64,000 bases of DNA. It comes from Petunia secreta. Its lineage: Eukaryota > Streptophyta > Magnoliopsida > Solanales > Solanaceae. The position numbers and the translations under genes are program-made. Below are positions 1 through 12,099 of this stretch, one piece after another (position 1 is the first letter of the stretch; the number at the start of each line of letters is the position of its first letter). Location of the stretch: the NCBI GenBank assembly GCA_029990175.1, contig JARKIP010000193.1, positions 303,583 to 367,582 of the forward strand, written 5' to 3'. The notes under the pieces are model-generated. The model worked only from the letters and a program-made list of their open reading frames with translations. It was not told where the DNA came from and did not search any database.

Positions 1-1005
1 AAAAAAAAAAAAAAAAAAAAAAATAAAAAAGTGGACTTCTTTTCTGCCTGCCCCTCCAGTTTCAAACTTCAGTAGGAAACAAATGTAAACAAATAAATAA
101 ATAAATAAAAATATTTGAACCAATAAAACAATACAAAGATTTCACCATAAAAGAAAACAAATATATTGGCGATAAATTAGAAACGACCATAGCCGTTTGT
201 TAGATGTTCTAATGAAACTATAGTAGTATGGAATAATAATTAGTATTGAAGAGACAATTAAATTAATTATATAAAGTATACCTTCTTTAACAACTTAAGC
301 TTTTAAATAAGAAAGTCACACACTTGAATAATTAGCAACCATAACAATTCTAATACTATCAAGTGTCTAAGATACATGACTCAATATTAATGGGACAGCC
401 TATCTGAAAATTGTGAGGAGAAAATTCACTATACTTGTATGTAAGGAATGTGAATTCTATTTTTACCAGTTTAAGTTTAAAGAATGGAATGAAGTAAAAA
501 CAAAATTATAGTCTCTCAATTTTCTACAACAATATAAATCTAATAACTCGAGAAAAAAATATCCGATCGTTTGAAAAAATTGTCACACATGTATACCGGA
601 GAACGATTATTCAATTTAATAAGGATTGTGACAAACCCCTGCACCTTTTAAGTTATTTTTTTCACAACGTTATTGTGTGCAAGGATTAGAGATATGGAAC
701 TTATTTCATCACATTAAGAGCAGTTACAACTAACAACTAAGAAACGGACAGTTAGATTTACAATTAGGACCACAGCTAATTAAATCATGAAGCCAAAATA
801 GATTAATGTTCAGGAAAGTGATACAAGTGTCTGAAAAGAAACTACAGTTGAGCTTAAAAACAGCTTATAACAAATAAACATATGTAGTACACTAATTTAC
901 GAGGAGAAAAAAAGGTACTTTCCTAATATATATTGTTACATCTCATTGTTTAATGCTACTGATTAAGAAACCTACAAGTTACAAGTTTGTACTTGCCAAA
1001 GCTAA
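1..1005. other. AT-rich intergenic sequence
   Basis: No reading frame with recognisable protein similarity is present on either strand. The window opens with a run of 23 A and has a short AAAT microsatellite near 90-110. I see nothing else here. Confidence 0.6.
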
Positions 1006-1261
1006 TACTCCCTCCGGTTCACTTTATTTGATATTTTAGCTTATATTATTTTGTCCATAATATTTGATCTTTTCGAAAATTTTGATGGAATTTTACCATG
1101 TCATTCCTTGCTAATAAATGACTTTAAACAAAATGATAAGTAATAATAGCTTGAATAAGGACTAATATAGTCAATTACATTGCTAATTAATACTAAAAAG
1201 GTGATTTTTTTAAAACGCATGAAAATACCCAAAACATCAAATAATATGGATCGGAGGAATA
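1006..1261. mobile_element. Stowaway-like MITE
   Basis: The left end reads TA then CTCCCTCCGGTTCA. The right end, read in reverse complement, is TA then TTCCTCCGATCCA. The two ends stay similar for about 30 bp and share a TTATTTGAT core. The CTCCCTCCG terminus and TA target duplication are typical of Stowaway MITEs mobilised by Tc1/mariner transposases. The element is about 252 bp, has no coding capacity, and is A/T rich inside. Identification rests on the ends, size and TA duplication. Confidence 0.85.
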
Positions 1262-1418
1262 GTTTGCAACCACTAACTTGAATTACCCGTTGTTTGATAT
1301 CTTCGCAAAGCAGTTGAATTTATGAGTAGCTTGTCAACCAACATGCCACTTTTTTTTCCTTTAATATAGTCGGCTTTTGCGCAACTTACCAATCAGGTAA
1401 CCGCATTTATGGTTGTTA

Positions 1419-2390
1419 GAAAATTATTTACACCCCCAAATTTTGCTCTAAAAATTAAACTCTCCCCTCAAGTATGAACAATAGTCATTCTCCCCTTTTT
1501 TCCCAAATAACCATTCAAAATACCTACTTTATCCTCTAGATTATAAAATATTATCTTTTTTCTTCTTAATATAATGATAATTTTTTATTATATATTATGG
1601 ACTAACCTATAAAATAAATAAATAGTATTTTTAATTTGAAAAAAGAGTAAGAAATAGTAGTCACACATATATGTTAATGACGTCAGTAATAAAATAATGA
1701 ACTAAACATAAAAAAAAAGTTAAAAATAATTTTTTATATCGGTAATTTTTAATAAAATTAAAACTCAAAATTAGTCTATCTTGCAATTGAAAATAAAATG
1801 ATCATAACCATATACTTAATGCATGCAATACATGGAAAAAGATAGTAAAATTGAGGTAGATTTTACATTAAATTCAAATTATCATATATTATACGTAAAT
1901 AAATTTGAAATAATAATTTCACTTATGAAACTATCACGACGTCGTCGTTGTCGTCGTCATTTTTGTTGTATAATTTCATTTATGATAATCAAAACTGAAA
2001 AATCTATATACAAACTAGAGAATAAGATAGAAAATAAAATTTAAACAAATATACATACGAACATAAACAAATTAAAGAGTAAGAAATAGCGAGAGATACA
2101 TTATGTACACAGATACACATGTAGTGCACTTAATACTAAAATACTACTATTAAGAAAATGGTATTATATTTTGTAATTAATTCATGAAAAGATATACTCT
2201 TTATAATATTAGTGAACTTAAATTACTATAACAAGATATAAAATATTTAAATTAAAGGTAGAAATTTATGGAAAATTGAAATTCAAAGGCAAAATAGATA
2301 TTGTATACGATGAAGGGGGAGAATGACTATTATTCAAAGTTGAGGGGGAGTTTGATTTTTAGAGCAATGTTCGGGGTGTAAATGATTTTC
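1419..2390. mobile_element. Non-autonomous element with ~80-bp inverted ends
   Basis: The arms 1419-1498 and about 2308-2390 are imperfect reverse complements over roughly 80 bp. Both contain versions of ATTTACACCCC, GCTCTAAAAAT and AATAGTCATTCTCCCC. The 0.8 kb between them is very A/T rich and has no convincing gene; the 73-codon frame at 1823 looks accidental. Long inverted ends around non-coding DNA suggest a non-autonomous DNA transposon, perhaps Mutator-like. I could not find a clear target duplication, so the superfamily is open. Confidence 0.65.
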
Positions 2391-2824
2391 ATCCTTTGAT
2401 AATATAACCAGTCTTACATCAGCTTACCGACCAAGTAGTCATTCTTAGGACTATTAACTTAAATATAGAGATTTTCTGCAAAGTACCTGAAAAATTGCCA
2501 TAGCTTCAAAATGCGCAAAATGACATGAATTTGAAAGAAAAAAAAAAAATCCTAGAGGTTGCAGTGTTGCAAGTGACCTCCAAACATATAAATATATTTT
2601 CGGATATTTGTTTAATATATAAATGGCGTTTGGTCGGCTATAAGGCACTTGATTAAAATGAGCGAGATATTACTTTCTTTTTATTGGCTTAAAAATCATG
2701 TGTCACATTATTACTAAGTGGCTCGATGTATTATCTTTCGGCTTGAGTGACATTTTGAATGAAATGACAAAAAATTAATGGCTTTCCTAATACAATAAAG
2801 AAAAAGTTACTTTTTGAATGAATC
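2391..2824. other. Intergenic sequence left of LINE A
   Basis: Low-complexity A/T-rich DNA between the inverted-repeat element and the LINE insertion site. The 64-codon minus frame at 2454-2648 has no recognisable domain. I see no gene. Confidence 0.5.
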
Positions 2825-2837
2825 AACAAAAGCTAAG
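2825..2837. repeat. LINE A target site duplication, left copy
   Basis: The 13-bp sequence AACAAAAGCTAAG stands immediately before the LINE and is repeated exactly at 6355-6367 after its A-rich tail. A duplication of this length flanking a 3' A-rich end is the mark of target-primed reverse transcription. Confidence 0.9.
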
Positions 2838-2863
2838 GCTGAAGGGTTTACCAAGCGTTAAAT

Positions 2864-3235
2864 TTGGTTCATGACTCTTGGCTGAATCGGAATAATATTG
2901 TAGATGCCACAGAGAATTTCACAGAAAAAGTTCAAATTTGGAATAAAAAAGTATTTAGAAATATTTTTAAAAAGAAAAGAGATATTTTAGCTAGACTAGG
3001 AGGAATTCAAAATTCTCCAAATTATAGCACTAGCCAGTTCCTCCTGGATTTAGAAAGAAGTCTTATTTACGAGCATAATGAAATTCAAAAATTAGAAGAA
3101 GAATTTTGGAAGCTAAAATCTCGAGTTCAATGGCTAAACCAGGGCGACGCTAGTACAAAAATTTTTCACATGACAACTATGCAAAGACGAAGGAAGAATA
3201 GAATTCTAAGCTTGAAGGATGAAGGAGGCAATTAG
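2864..3235 (+). pseudogene. LINE ORF2 fragment, region before reverse transcriptase
   Basis: A 123-codon frame with the pattern typical of plant LINE ORF2 just before the reverse transcriptase: WNKKVFRNIF, then LARLGGIQ, then SRVQWLNQGDASTKIFH and a basic RRRKNRI segment. It stops at 3233-3235; about 130 bp of degraded sequence separates it from the reverse transcriptase frame at 3367. It is part of one broken ORF2, not a separate gene. Confidence 0.85.
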
Positions 3236-3366
3236 TTCTTCAAACAAGAGGACATCATGGAAAAGATCAGCTTTTTTTTTCAAAATTTGTATAATACAAA
3301 TCATGAGCAAACAAAGCTTAAATATAATGACTTATACACGTTAAATACATAACTGAAAATCAATCC

Positions 3367-4566
3367 ATGTGTTTAAGTAAAGATATCGCCATTAGTGAGA
3401 TTAAAAGAGCTATCTTCTCTTTCAAGCCTTACAAAACGCCGGGTCCAGATGGACTGCATCCTTTTTTCTTCCAAAAATATTGGCACGAAACAAAAGACAT
3501 GATCATTAAATTTTGTTTTGATACTTTTCATAACAAAAAAATGAGTGAAGATATGAATAAAACTTATATTTGTTTAATCCCAAAAGTTCAAAATCCGGAA
3601 ACAATAAAGCAATATCGACCTATAAGTTTGTGTAATACCGCATATAAGGTTGTCACTAAGATCATCGTTAATAGGATTAAGGATTTTCTTCCTCATATTA
3701 TTCACCCCACCCAAACTAGCTTTATTAAAGAAAGGAGAACCTCGGATAACGCTATCATTGTCCTTGAAGTCCTTAAATATTTCAAATCCTCAAAGGGGAA
3801 TAAAGGGAAAATGATGGTTAAGATTGATTTAGAAAAATCTTTTGATAAAATGGAATGGTCCTTTATTAGATATGCTCTTACATCTCTAAAATTCCCAACA
3901 GACCTAATTAACATAATTATGTCCTGCATTTCAACTGTTTCAACTTCTATTATTGTGAATGGTAGCAAGACAAATGAGTTTAGGACCACAAGAGGTATTA
4001 GACAAGGTGATCCGCTAACCCCATACTTATTCATTATTTGTATGGAAATGCTTTCACGAGTTATAAATAATGAGGTGGATTGCAAAAGGTGGAAACCTAT
4101 TAAAATATCGAAAAAGGGTCCAATATTATCCCATCTTTTCTTTGCCGACGATTTAGTCCTATTAATGGAAGCTGATCAAAAAAACTGTGACAATTTAATT
4201 ACTACTCTAAATAATTTATGTAAATGTTCGGGTCAAACTATAAATTTTTCTAAGTCCAGAATTGTTTTCTCAAACAATACGCCAATTCATGAAAAAGATT
4301 ACATTAGTAGTTGTCTATCTATGAGGTATTCGGAAGATTTTGGTACTTACTTAGGGTTCCCCATGAGTAGGGACAAAATATCTAAGAAGCACTTCCAATT
4401 CATAATTGACAAGCTGAATAATAGATTAAAAGGTTGGAAAACAAAATTCATGACAATGGCAGGTAGAGCTACGTTAATTAAATCTACTTTAGCCTCAATT
4501 CCAAATCATGTCATGCAAGTGTATAACCTTCCAAAAGCTACTACAAATGCAATAGATAAAGCCTAG
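3367..4566 (+). pseudogene. LINE ORF2 fragment, reverse transcriptase domain
   Basis: A 399-codon frame holding most of an RVT_1 reverse transcriptase of plant L1 type. Visible landmarks in order are TPGPDGLHPFFFQKYW, YRPISLCNTAYKV, KIDLEKSFDKMEW, GIRQGDPLTPYLF and the catalytic FADD box at about 4141-4152. An intact LINE would use this enzyme to copy its RNA at a nicked target. The frame ends at TAG 4564-4566, where homology moves to another frame (LLWGSTSAKRK), so a small indel and a stop break the protein. The domain is well preserved, so the insertion is probably not very old. Confidence 0.9.
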
Positions 4567-4835
4567 AGAGACTCTTGTGGGGAAGTACCTCAGCCAAGAG
4601 GAAGTGTCATCTTATAAATTGGAACACTATAACTAAAACTAAAGAAAGGGGTGGCTAAGGGCTTTACAAGACTAAAGCGAAAAACATGTCCTTTCATGCA
4701 TCGTTGGCGTGGAGACTATCGAGTAATGAGTCATCCCTGTGTGCTCAGGTGTTATCAAGTAAGTACAATACGAATCCCTCTGACAATTCTTCAAAATCTC
4801 ATATATGGAAAAATGTTGAAAGAGGTACTAAAATA

Positions 4836-4838
<3 letters not shown>

Positions 4839-4869
<31 letters not shown>
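4839..4869. repeat. A31 homopolymer inside LINE ORF2
   Basis: An uninterrupted run of 31 A within former coding sequence, between the NVERGTKI and GIHWAVGDG segments. It is not the 3' tail, because coding homology continues for another 1.4 kb. Confidence 0.95.
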
Positions 4870-4874
<5 letters not shown>

Positions 4875-5078
4875 TCATTGGGCAGTTGGGGATGGGAGGT
4901 CAATAAATGCTTGGGACGATAGCTGGATTTTATCAAACAATAGCTTGAGAAGTAGTATCTCTGGACCTTTAATGAAGCACGAGAGCAACATGTTAGTAAG
5001 GGACCTTATCTCCAATAACGAAATAGAAATCTCTAGGTTATCGTTTGAATTACCTCAGGACCTAACCCTAAAAATTAG

Positions 5079-5080
<2 letters not shown>

Positions 5081-5122
<42 letters not shown>
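5081..5122. repeat. (AT)21 microsatellite inside LINE ORF2
   Basis: A perfect AT dinucleotide run interrupting the post-RT coding region of LINE A. Confidence 0.95.
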
Positions 5123-5126
<4 letters not shown>

Positions 5127-5699
5127 AAGTACTCCAGCTGTCGATAATTTCATATGGAAGAGTGGCCAACTGGGGTTTTTCTCAACAAAATCAGCTTATA
5201 ACATCATCATAAAGGAATCTGAACATGATAATGAATTCAGAGACTTTACCTGGCTGTGGAGATTGAATACTTTAAACAAGATAAAGTATTTTCTTTGGCT
5301 AGCCGTCAACAAGCTACTCAAAGTTTGCTATTTAGAAGAAGCATTACGAATTCAGACAGATGTGCTATCTGTGAAAGAGAACCAGAAGATATCCTACACC
5401 TATTTTTTAGATGCAGGTTCCACAGCATCATATGGACTCAAATCAACATAAACGGTAATGTTCTTATTAATGGTAATAATAATGGGTTCTTGTTTGAATG
5501 GCTTCAAACTCAATGTAAGTCAAAACGTAAATTTAACGCTTACATTAAATGGTTGAACTTCTTCCTTTTGTGTTATAGCATATATGGCTTGAAAGGAACA
5601 ATAGAATTCATAAGAGAACTAGTAAACTTTGCAATATTGATGACATTGTAAATAAAGCAATAGAGTTTAAGCTGTTAACTGAAAAGGAACATAGTGTTT

Positions 5700-6299
5700 A
5701 TCGTGAAACTGTTTACATCAAGTGGAATAAGCCAGACTTAAACTGTTATAAGCTAAACATAGATGGCTCAGCTAAAGAAAGTTCGGGAAGGGGAGGAATA
5801 GGAGGAGTATTTAGAGATTGGAATGGAAAATGGATTTTGGGTTACAACAAATTGATCTACTGTTCTACAGGAATATATTCTGAACTACTTGCTCTCTATC
5901 ATGGTCTAAAACTAACTCTAGATAATAGTATTGCTCCTTTGGTAATAGAAACAGATTGTGGATTTAATCAAGTTGATAACCAAAGGAACTGGACTACACT
6001 TAAATCTAATTAACGATTGCAGGTTCCTATTACTTGAAGCTGGGGGTCCGAAACTGCAACACAACTTTCGAGAAGCAAACAAAGCTGCAGATCAAATGGC
6101 AAGAATGGGTTGCAGTTCATCTTTTGAAAAACTTAGGATTTATCAGTTTCCGTCTTTATGTGTAATTTCTATTTTAGAACATGACAATCAAAGTACTATG
6201 GTACCTAGAATTGTCACTTTTGTTAACTCTATAAACAACTATGATCAGGACGACCGGAGTACTATGTTACAAGGGTCGGGCCTATCTTATAATAGTTAG
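5700..6299 (+). pseudogene. LINE ORF2 fragment, RNase H domain
   Basis: The 3' end of ORF2 encodes an RNase H of the kind found in plant L1 elements. KLNIDGSAKES supplies the first acidic residue, YSELLALYHGL the glutamate, LVIETD the next aspartate, and HNFREANKAADQMARMG the C-terminal histidine and aspartate motif. All four acidic positions appear present, but a frame change near 5958 divides the domain. RNase H removes the RNA strand from the RNA/DNA hybrid. The coding part ends about 50 bp before the A-rich tail. Confidence 0.82.
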
Positions 6300-6354
6300 G
6301 TATATTTGTTTAATTTAAATGTCGTTCCTTACCAAAACAAAAAATAAAATAAAA

Positions 6355-6367
6355 AACAAAAGCTAAG
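6355..6367. repeat. LINE A target site duplication, right copy
   Basis: Exact 13-bp repeat of 2825-2837, directly after the A-rich tail. Confidence 0.9.
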
Positions 6368-9300
6368 TACCAGTTCTCATACAAATGAAAGAATAAAGAC
6401 TTTGTTCAGTTATTTTTAATAATTTATTTAAACAACACAGAGAAAATGATAACCCAAATAAATTAATTACGATTTTATTGGTCATCTTGGATTTGTGCTT
6501 GCACAAGCCTACTAACACGAAAATAATGAGAGGGTATGTCTTATGAATATCAGATAATTTTACTTCCATCTAATCAGCTAGTTATTCTTATTTTCATGCA
6601 CATAGTACAAGTGAAAGGGTAAAAAATATTCTTCTATTTCTACTCTACTACTGTTGTTTTTTTTTTTTTTTTTTTCCTTTCTTTAATTCTCCTTCTCCCA
6701 CAACTTGCTCCAACGTAACCTTTTTAAAGGTCTTATTAATAAAAAAAGAAAAAAATGTGTCAATGTGTTATGCATCAAAAAATTTCCAAGCAACATCAAC
6801 ATCAACATCATGACATTATCATAACACCATAACATGACTACAATTTCTCTAGTTAGTTGCCTTAAGTTAGCACTTGTCTCCAAATCCAATTTGGCGTCAT
6901 TATCAATTCGGTCATTTTCATATTTAGCTAAGGTATAAACAAATGAAGAATAATGTGTTCATTGGATACTGGTGTAACGACAATTTTATCGTGAGTATGA
7001 GCAAATATATAATCAGCACTGATTGCTTTCACGTTGTTAATTAGTTGCAAACCTTTAACTTTGTATATTTTGTAAGCTTATGTTAGTGCTATATGTTAAC
7101 AAGTTTAGAACTTGTGGGCTTACCTACTTGGTTTTCTGGTAATAAAATCTTTAGAAATAATATCTAATTGAGATATTCACTCAATTATCTCAGCTAAAAA
7201 ACCATTCTTAAATGAGTTAAACTCCACCTAAGAAAAACTTAAAGAGTACTTCTAACTTGTAAACAAGTGAAAGGAGAGATCGGCAGAAAGATTATTTAAT
7301 TAACACTTACCTAAGTGATCGATGAGGGACCATCGACAAGTGACACTATTACAACTTTACAAAGCAACAAGGTTAGATTTTCCTTCAGTAAACCATTGAG
7401 AGAGAGAGCTAATCACAGTCCAACTCAATAATACTAATATTTCAGTAAAAGATTCAGCTAAATTAAATTAATTTTCATCTAGAAGGTAGCTAATATTAAA
7501 ATATACCATGTACAATGACTAAAAACTATTAGCCATTGATTACTGAAATGTCATATTTTTCTTTATTAATTATACTATGGGCAATAATTCATGTAGTGAG
7601 AAGAGTTGGATTCAACAAATTTATTGAAGTTAGCTTATTAGATAGTCATCTTCATGAAAGCTAAGTTTAATTAGATGGTTTTTATCCAGTAAAATTTGAA
7701 GAAAAACTAAAAATTAAGGCGCAATATCTTATCCCATTTCAAGATTTCTTGAATTCGTCATGCTTCCTTTTTTGTTTCTCTTTATGTCGACGTAAAGTTT
7801 TAACTGTGTGGGTTCATTTCCAATAGGATGTCCGTTTTCCTACTAAAGTGTAATAATACGAAGGTTTTTAACAATTATAACGTGGCGTTATCTAGATGTC
7901 TTTTCGGTTAAACTGTCAAAAACAGCTCATCTTAAAAAACTATATTTTGTTAAGAGTTTATTTTAGATAATTACTTTGAAAAATAAATAATTTATGTTTG
8001 GCCAACTTATTTGAAAAGTATATTTTTAATATTATATTTGGCTCTATATAATGTACCTTTAAGTGTCAGATTACAAAAAAGACAATATTAAAATTTATTG
8101 CACGATTAGTATATTTTAAATATTGTTGAAAAGATTTAAATAAGTTTTATAAAATGCTTGCTTTAATTTATATTTTCATTTAGTTAAAACGTAAAACACA
8201 CAATAAATATATACATTAAGTTTATTAATGTTTTTAAACAGTAGGAATAGTTAAACCAAAAGAAGAAAGAGTAGAATAAAGTTTAATTATATTTATATGT
8301 GAAAGATGTATTGGTTAAAATAATAAAAAAAATTAGGTAAATAAAAAAATTTAAAGATATTTTTATCTTAAAAAATTAATAAACTGCTCTAATAATAAAC
8401 AGAAATCTATAATTTTTTTCCCGAAAAAAATTTCTTCTACTTCAGCTCTAAATTAAGCACTTCTGGAATTTGGCCATGCAACTTTAATTTTCACAGAAGA
8501 CTTCCCAAAAGTTTGATAAAAAGAAAATCTTTAATTCCAATTCCAAAATCTTAATGCGTCAATTTACCTGATTACACAAGGGATGAGGATAGGACAGCAG
8601 GTCGTACAATTAATAGTAAAAGGTGGAATTATTTTTTCTTTTAACTCATATGGTATCCACAATCCACTTTCGGAAAAATTTAACTTTGGACGGGATAGAC
8701 CCACTGAGGAACTAAATTGTGGATCATTCTATCTTCAAAATTTGAACTTGAGCTCATAAATTAAGAGTTGATTGGTCTTAACTATCACCCAAAGTCCCTC
8801 CAAGGGAAAAGGTGTAATTGATATTGTATTAATGGGTCAACCTCATATCTAACAAATTAACAACCACTTACAATTACTGTATACTCATAAATCTTCGTGG
8901 GGTGGGTGATTGTTACTACTTTCTCAGTAAACTATCTCACTTTTAAGATGATCTTACTCTGCTAAGTGCTACGTACTGAAAATTCTACAAAAGAAACAAA
9001 GTCGGCAAAAACAAAACAGAAGGTAACCCAATTTCTCCTTGTGGCCCTTGTAAGGACTTTCCTAGACTTGCAAATCCCAAACCTACCCAAAAAAGGTGTT
9101 CCTTTCCACATGAATATTCTAAACAGAAAAATTAACTAAGCTAATGATCTAATAATAAGCTCATTACATCACTAATTTAGGAAGGACTTTCGTACCTAAC
9201 ATGATAATAACGGGTAAGATAAGCTTCAACATAGAATTAGATCTATAGCATATGACCTAATAATGAGTCTAACTAATATCTACGACAATATAAGGATTTG

Positions 9301-9829
9301 TTGTATTATAATTTTTATATTCGAGTGTTATTTTACTAGTTGTAACAAGTGATCAATCCCTTTTAAGATTACAAATGCCAATTTTTACCCAGTGTTACTT
9401 TTTAAATATCTTTTGATTGATCCGCATGTAATAATTATTTACACCATGTATATGTAAAATCACTTCCACCTTTGCAATTATTGAAAAACTTTATTTCATT
9501 ATATTGTTCAAACTTGAGGCATTTTCACACACATAGGAACCATTCTAGAGTGAGTCCTAAAGTTTTTCTAAGTTTGAAAAATGATAAAGTATTCTTGGAA
9601 TTAACTTTTCAAAATGTGTATTTTCTTGAAAAGAGAATGTAGATAATTTTTCTTCACATATTATTGAGTTGTAAAATAATTTGTAATGAAATTTAAAAAT
9701 TATAATATCCATTTGCAAATTATAATAACCAAGTGGTGTCAAGTTGGAGGTGTTGTTCATTCTAGAACTGAAAAATATTAAAAAAAGAATCCCCTTCAGG
9801 ATAGAGAAATGGGGTACACGTTAAGCTAA
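6368..9829. other. Intergenic sequence, no gene seen
   Basis: About 3.5 kb of A/T-rich DNA. It contains a T-run near 6658-6676, a short CATCAA repeat near 6793-6813 and scattered short frames (for example 6683-6889 and 9557-9760 on the minus strand) without recognisable domains. Copies of TTTGGCCA near 8005 and 8470 hint at an old hAT-type MITE, but I could not pair the ends convincingly. Confidence 0.5.
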
Positions 9830-9899
9830 AAGCTCTCCAGGCGCACGTTGTGCTACGATTTTGCTAACGTACACTGCTGATGCCACGACGCCGAAAACG

Positions 9900-10865
9900 G
9901 TAAACCCCACTAGTTCCTACACCTAAAATCAGCACCAACAATATAATGACAAGCAACTCCAAGGTAGTAACACATGAAAGTGAGATTACCCAAACCTTAG
10001 CACCCAATCAATTATTTCAATGGATGCCAGGGATGGGAAGTTCTTTGACAATCCTTCAAGAACCGCCGCTTCGAGAGGAAAAGCAAGCAGAAGCAAAGTA
10101 GTTCGAAAGCTTAATAGTAGCTAGGAAACTCACTTTCTCGGTGAAATCCAAGCAAAACGATCTATCGTTAGCTGACATAGTGAAGGGGAATAGATCCCAA
10201 CTAGATGGACTCAACCTTGACTACTATCCACCGGTGATGAAGGAAGGCGTCAAAACGGTAAAATTAAATCCAATTGAGTTAGCTAATCAACATAAAAAAT
10301 GATCTGCCCTAATTGGATATGTTATTGGGGGAAACCCAATATTTAAAGATATGTTGAAATTCGTTTGTAGAGTATGGAATTTTATCAATATCCCTCGAGT
10401 ATTCCTTCATGATGAATGATACTTTATCTTTAAATTCCAATTAAAGGAGGACAAGATGAACCTAGTCCATAATGGCCCTTTCACATACAATAGCAGACCC
10501 TTAATCCTCAAATAATGAAAACTAGATTTTGATCTTAGCAAAGAACCAACTCGTGATGTTCCTGTATGGGTCACATTTCCTAATCTGCCAATGCACTACT
10601 GGGCTACTGAAAATCTAGGCAGAATTGCTAGTTGTGTTGGAAAGCCAATATGTACTGATAAGCTGACTGCAATTAGAGATAGAATATCGTGTGCTAGGAT
10701 ATTGATTGAAGTTGATGCCTCTCAAATACTGCCAGGTACCATTGACATTGAGGAACCAGATGGTAAATGTAGAAGGTAGAGACTGGAGTACGAATGGAAA
10801 CCCATATTTTGCCACGAATGCTTACAAGTAGGGGGCACAGTAATAATTGCAAGACCAAAAAACAA
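9900..10865 (+). pseudogene. LINE B ORF1 remnant (DUF4283 domain, zinc knuckle)
   Basis: A broken ORF1. Recognisable stretches are LSLADIVKGNRSQLDGLNLD and GYVIGGNPIFKDMLKFVCRV, followed by VPVWVTFPNLPMHYW, LGRIASCVGKPICTD and RILIEVDAS, the usual plant LINE DUF4283 pattern. A CCHC knuckle (C-H-E-C, then G-H-S-N-N-C) follows at about 10813-10850, with one extra base inside it that breaks the frame. ORF1 proteins bind element RNA. Several stops (for example near 10100, 10300, 10420 and 10515) rule out function. Confidence 0.82.
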
Positions 10866-11234
10866 CCCAGCCAGCTGCAAAAGGACCAAAGAAAGCAGCA
10901 CTTACATTGCGGCACCATAAGAATCCAACAAAGCCACAGAATGTATGGAAGACTAAGGAAATAATTGAGCAGCAAGTAGCTAAGCAGGATGGGAATAAAG
11001 AAGAAACAGGGAATGGCAATGAGCATTCCATAACAGCTGCAGAGGAAAGAGCATCAGTGTAAGAGAAGCAGACAACAAAAGGGAAGAAAATACAGAGAAG
11101 ACCCTAACCAGTTGGATCTACTACCTAAAAATAATGACTTAGATGACTTTCTGAGAAATAAAAAGTGCAATACTCTAAGGATACACGGAGATAGAGCCAT
11201 AGTGAAGATGGCTAAAGGGCCCAAGCAACACAGG

Positions 11235-11830
11235 GACCTCCATGATCTTTGGTCCCTTGAATATAAGAGGGTTTAACAATCCTTTTAAGCAGCAGGAGTT
11301 GAAATATTTCATGCTAATAAATAAAATTACTCTAATAAGAATTCTGGAGACAAGAATAAGAGAAAAAAAGGCTGAAAGATAAAAAAGAAGTTAGGAGCAG
11401 AACGGGTAGTGTTTACTGACTAAACTTCTAATTATAATGGAAGGTTGTGGATATGTTGGAAGGCTTCTCAAGTGCAAATGAATATCCTTCATTCTAGCTC
11501 CCTAGTCGTACACACTCAGGTAAAGGATAAAGACTCCTAGTTCTCATGTTATATGACCTTTATCTAAGGATACAACACTATAGCTGAGAGGAAAACTATG
11601 TGGGACCAGCTAAGAGGATTAAGCTCTACACTACAACACCATTGGATTATCTTAGGAGATCTCAATATCATGTTATCAATCCATAATATACATCCAGGAG
11701 AAATTGAAGATTTTCATAAATGTATTGAGAATACATGGCTTGGGTAACTAATAGGAAAGGATGCAATTATTCATGGTGCAACAAGAGGCCCTCGGTTGAA
11801 ATAATATATATTCTCTAATTGACTGGGTGT
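11235..11830 (+). pseudogene. LINE B endonuclease remnant
   Basis: Fragments of an APE-like endonuclease at the start of ORF2. NIRGFNNPFKQQELKYF and LIRILETRI come first, then a decayed middle, then HHWIILGDLNIM, which matches the conserved GDFN-type motif. Stops and frame changes are frequent. In live L1 elements this enzyme nicks the target DNA. The call rests on motif order and on position between ORF1 and RT. Confidence 0.7.
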
Positions 11831-12099
11831 GTAGAAATGAACAATGGTTTAATCATTTCAGCCACCAAGAGGCATACTATGATGATCCATAATGCTCAAA
11901 CCATTCCTCTATTATCATTAGAACAGACAAGGCGAGTAACCAGCTCAAAAAACCATTCAGACTACTGAATGTATTCTTAAAGCAAACACCCTTTCAAGAG
12001 GTTGTTCTAGAGGCATGGCAACAAGATATTCCAGGGTATTACATGTACAAAGTACGGAAAAAGCTACAGAATCTATGAGAGTCAGCCAAGTACATAACA

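Larger units (their letters stand above)
4569..5676 (+). pseudogene. LINE ORF2 fragment, zinc-finger region after RT
   Basis: After the reverse transcriptase the homology continues across changing frames. LLWGSTSAKRKCHLINWNT and SFHASLAWRLSS come first, then a GDGRSINAWDDSWI segment after an internal A-run, then SAYNIIIKES and a zf-RVT type cluster CAICEREPEDILHLFFRC near 5360-5420. A stop (TAA near 4653), the A-run and an AT-run disrupt it. Plant L1 elements usually carry this region between RT and RNase H. It is a decayed part of ORF2. Confidence 0.8.
2838..6354 (+). mobile_element. 5'-truncated L1-type LINE (LINE A)
   Basis: A 3.5 kb non-LTR retrotransposon copy bounded by 13-bp duplications and ending in an A-rich tail at about 6335-6354. 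It carries the C-terminal part of ORF2: the linker before reverse transcriptase, a reverse transcriptase core, a zinc-finger region and an RNase H domain, in the usual plant L1 order. ORF1 and the endonuclease are missing, as expected for 5' truncation during integration. Stops near 3235 and 4564, a frame change near 4565, and an internal A-run and AT-run show that the copy is dead. Confidence 0.92.

Noticed and set aside
1823..2044. A 73-codon plus-strand frame with an Arg-rich stretch
   Set aside because: The Arg run comes from a short CGT/CGAC repeat inside a non-coding transposon; no family resemblance.
8000..8480. Possible hAT-type MITE around the TTTGGCCA repeats
   Set aside because: The ends do not pair well and no 8-bp target duplication was found.
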